From contig MGSU01000244.1 in assembly GCA_001799195.1 (NCBI GenBank), positions 1-6,747 of the forward strand: 6,747 nucleotides of DNA, read 5' to 3'. This stretch comes from Deltaproteobacteria bacterium RIFOXYA12_FULL_61_11. Its GTDB lineage: Bacteria; Bdellovibrionota_F; JAHFAK01; YA12-FULL-61-11. The position numbers and the translations under genes are program-made. Below are positions 5,970 to 6,747 of this stretch, piece after piece; position 1 is the stretch's first letter; each line of letters opens with the position of its first letter. Below the pieces are notes generated by a model. The model ran no database searches. It worked only from the letters and a program-made list of their open reading frames with translations, and was not told where the DNA came from.

Positions 5970-6747
5970 TTAGTAGCAAATGAATTGTCCGGTTTTCTTA
6001 GCACATGAATTGTCCGCTTTTTCCAGACCAAGGGAAGGAGCGGAGGGCGTAGCCCGGAGCCCTTCCCTTGGTGCTGCCGTGGAGCGGATATCCGCGGTCA
6101 TCGTGGTGCCTGTTTCTCTTCTTCTTCCGGTTGCATCATAGTGAGCGAGAAGCCTTGGACCGTGGAAGAGACCATAGGATCCGCTGCCATAGCGGTGGAT
6201 CGTTATGGTCGTCTTCACATAATTGCAACGAAAGGTATCTGCGGGGATCTGGAAGATGAGGTTCCTGAACTGCACGCAGTTGTCAGCATTTGCTTTGCGC
6301 TCGTACTGTTCACACAAGATCTCTTCCAGGTTCATACCTGTATATGGCACAAAGGCGCTCCCTTCCTCTCTTGCAGCATGGGCAAACTCTGCATTGAAGG
6401 CAGGCAGGTAGGCTTCCTTGAGATAGCGGTTGGCAGCTTCCTGGGTCCTGATGCCCATCAAAGCGAGTTCCTTGGGCAAACGGGCTTGATGCGTCGCAAA
6501 CGCCCGCTCTGACCTCCCTCGAGCTTCTGGAGAATAGGCCGCTATCATCTCGATCCCCAAGTGCTGCATCGCTCTGCCAAATTGTGTCAGGTTCTGCTTG
6601 TCTACCTTTCCCCCCGCGTGGGGGGTATGCCAATAGTGCGACCCTCGATCGCTGTAAAAGCTACAAAAAAGCCCCTTTGCTTCAATGACCTCCCGCACTC
6701 CCCTCATACTGCTCTCAGTCCCTTCCTCATCGACGAAGAACATCGAG
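5970..6747 (-). CDS. ISNCY-family DDE transposase, N-terminal part outside the window
   Basis: The visible frame is open to the right edge and encodes about 258 residues of the catalytic and C-terminal parts. In residues counted from MFFVDEEGT (Met at 6741-6743), the integrase-fold core shows YSDRGSHYWHT with a catalytic Asp at about 32, then GIEMIAAYSPEARGRSER with the likely catalytic Glu at about 79. The first catalytic Asp lies outside the window. GGKVDKQNLTQFGRAMQHLG between them and FHGPRLLAHYD near residue 200 match my memory of ISNCY-type transposases. No frameshift or stop interrupts the visible part, so the copy may be intact. The last 50 or so residues, after LAHYDATG, are low-complexity and are encoded by the hairpin and the terminal repeats. 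The TAA stop lies in the terminus itself. The protein would cut and join the element's own ends. Confidence 0.88.
   Translation of the reverse strand, partial: SMFFVDEEGTESSMRGVREVIEAKGLFCSFYSDRGSHYWHTPHAGGKVDKQNLTQFGRAMQHLGIEMIAAYSPEARGRSERAFATHQARLPKELALMGIRTQEAANRYLKEAYLPAFNAEFAHAAREEGSAFVPYTGMNLEEILCEQYERKANADNCVQFRNLIFQIPADTFRCNYVKTTITIHRYGSGSYGLFHGPRLLAHYDATGRRRETGTTMTADIRSTAAPREGLRATPSAPSLGLEKADNSCAKKTGQFICY
5974..6016. repeat. Two direct repeats at the insertion sequence terminus
   Basis: TAGCAAATGAATTGTCCG (5974-5991) recurs at 5999-6016 with one change (TAGCACATGAATTGTCCG), 17 of 18 bases identical and a spacing of 25 bases. A repeated motif at the end of an element, spaced by a little over two helical turns, is the expected layout for transposase binding sites. 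On the minus strand the repeats also encode the last residues of the transposase. Confidence 0.8.
6027..6072. repeat. Inverted repeat forming a long hairpin within the transposase gene end
   Basis: ACCAAGGGAAGG (6027-6038) and CCTTCCCTTGGT (6061-6072) are perfect 12-base complements. Between them GGGC-GTA-GCCC (6045-6055) forms a second small hairpin. The structure lies just inside the terminal repeats. It has no T-run, so it is not a standard intrinsic terminator. It may limit transcription or translation across the element end, or may be a repetitive palindrome carried by this IS type; both are inferences. Confidence 0.7.

Larger units (their letters stand above)
5968..6747 (-). mobile_element. 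Insertion sequence, ISNCY-type, 3' part only
   Basis: The element runs from its terminus near 5968 (TGTTAGTAGCAAATG inward on the plus strand) to beyond the right edge. It contains a transposase gene reading out towards the terminus, and tandem terminal repeats. The boundary is inferred from the start of the repeat region and the transposase stop; the other end and the target-site duplication are outside the window, so it is not proven to base precision. Base composition inside is less GC-rich than the neighbouring genes, as expected for a mobile insert. Confidence 0.65.

Overview
The window looks like chromosomal DNA from a Gram-negative bacterium. It encodes an outer-membrane barrel-type protein with a signal peptide and a lipoprotein. 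The resident genes are clearly GC-rich, with GTG and TTG starts and G/C third positions. A deltaproteobacterial or myxobacterial-type organism would fit, but that is an impression from gene style; there is no marker gene to place it.

Left part (1-790, minus strand). A small two-helix membrane protein of unassigned function (149-568) is read leftwards. About 100 bases beyond it, at the very edge, is what looks like the first codons of another gene, possibly a glycosyltransferase. The 569-790 gap separates this from the rightward genes and carries a sigma70-like promoter for them.

Centre-left (791-3168, plus strand). Two tandem paralogous GT4-type (GT-B fold) glycosyltransferases overlap by four bases and form one transcription unit. 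With the left-edge genes they suggest a surface-polysaccharide or glycolipid locus. Both carry Gln where the last Glu of the usual EX7E motif is expected.

Centre-right (3191-5874, minus strand). A two-gene operon has a strong promoter (TTGACA, 17-base spacer, TAGGCT). It encodes a Cys-rich lipoprotein with a very acidic C-terminal tail, then a PorV/UPF0164-like outer-membrane protein whose perfect AGGAGG overlaps the lipoprotein stop codon. The pair probably acts together in the cell envelope; the specific job is unknown. This operon converges on the glycosyltransferase pair with 22 bases between stop codons and no visible terminator.

Right edge (5968-6747, minus strand). This is the 3' part of an insertion sequence with an ISNCY-type DDE transposase, cut by the window edge. 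Its terminus carries two 18-base direct repeats with a 25-base period, and a 12-bp-stem hairpin lies inside the transposase gene. The insertion ends 16 bases upstream of the -35 box of the lipoprotein operon and reads towards it.

The most noteworthy points are the lipoprotein/outer-membrane-protein pair, the variant tandem glycosyltransferases, two promoters of near-identical architecture, and the insertion sequence abutting the operon promoter. I see no clear evidence of a wholly new system such as a defence island, CRISPR array or unusual RNA.
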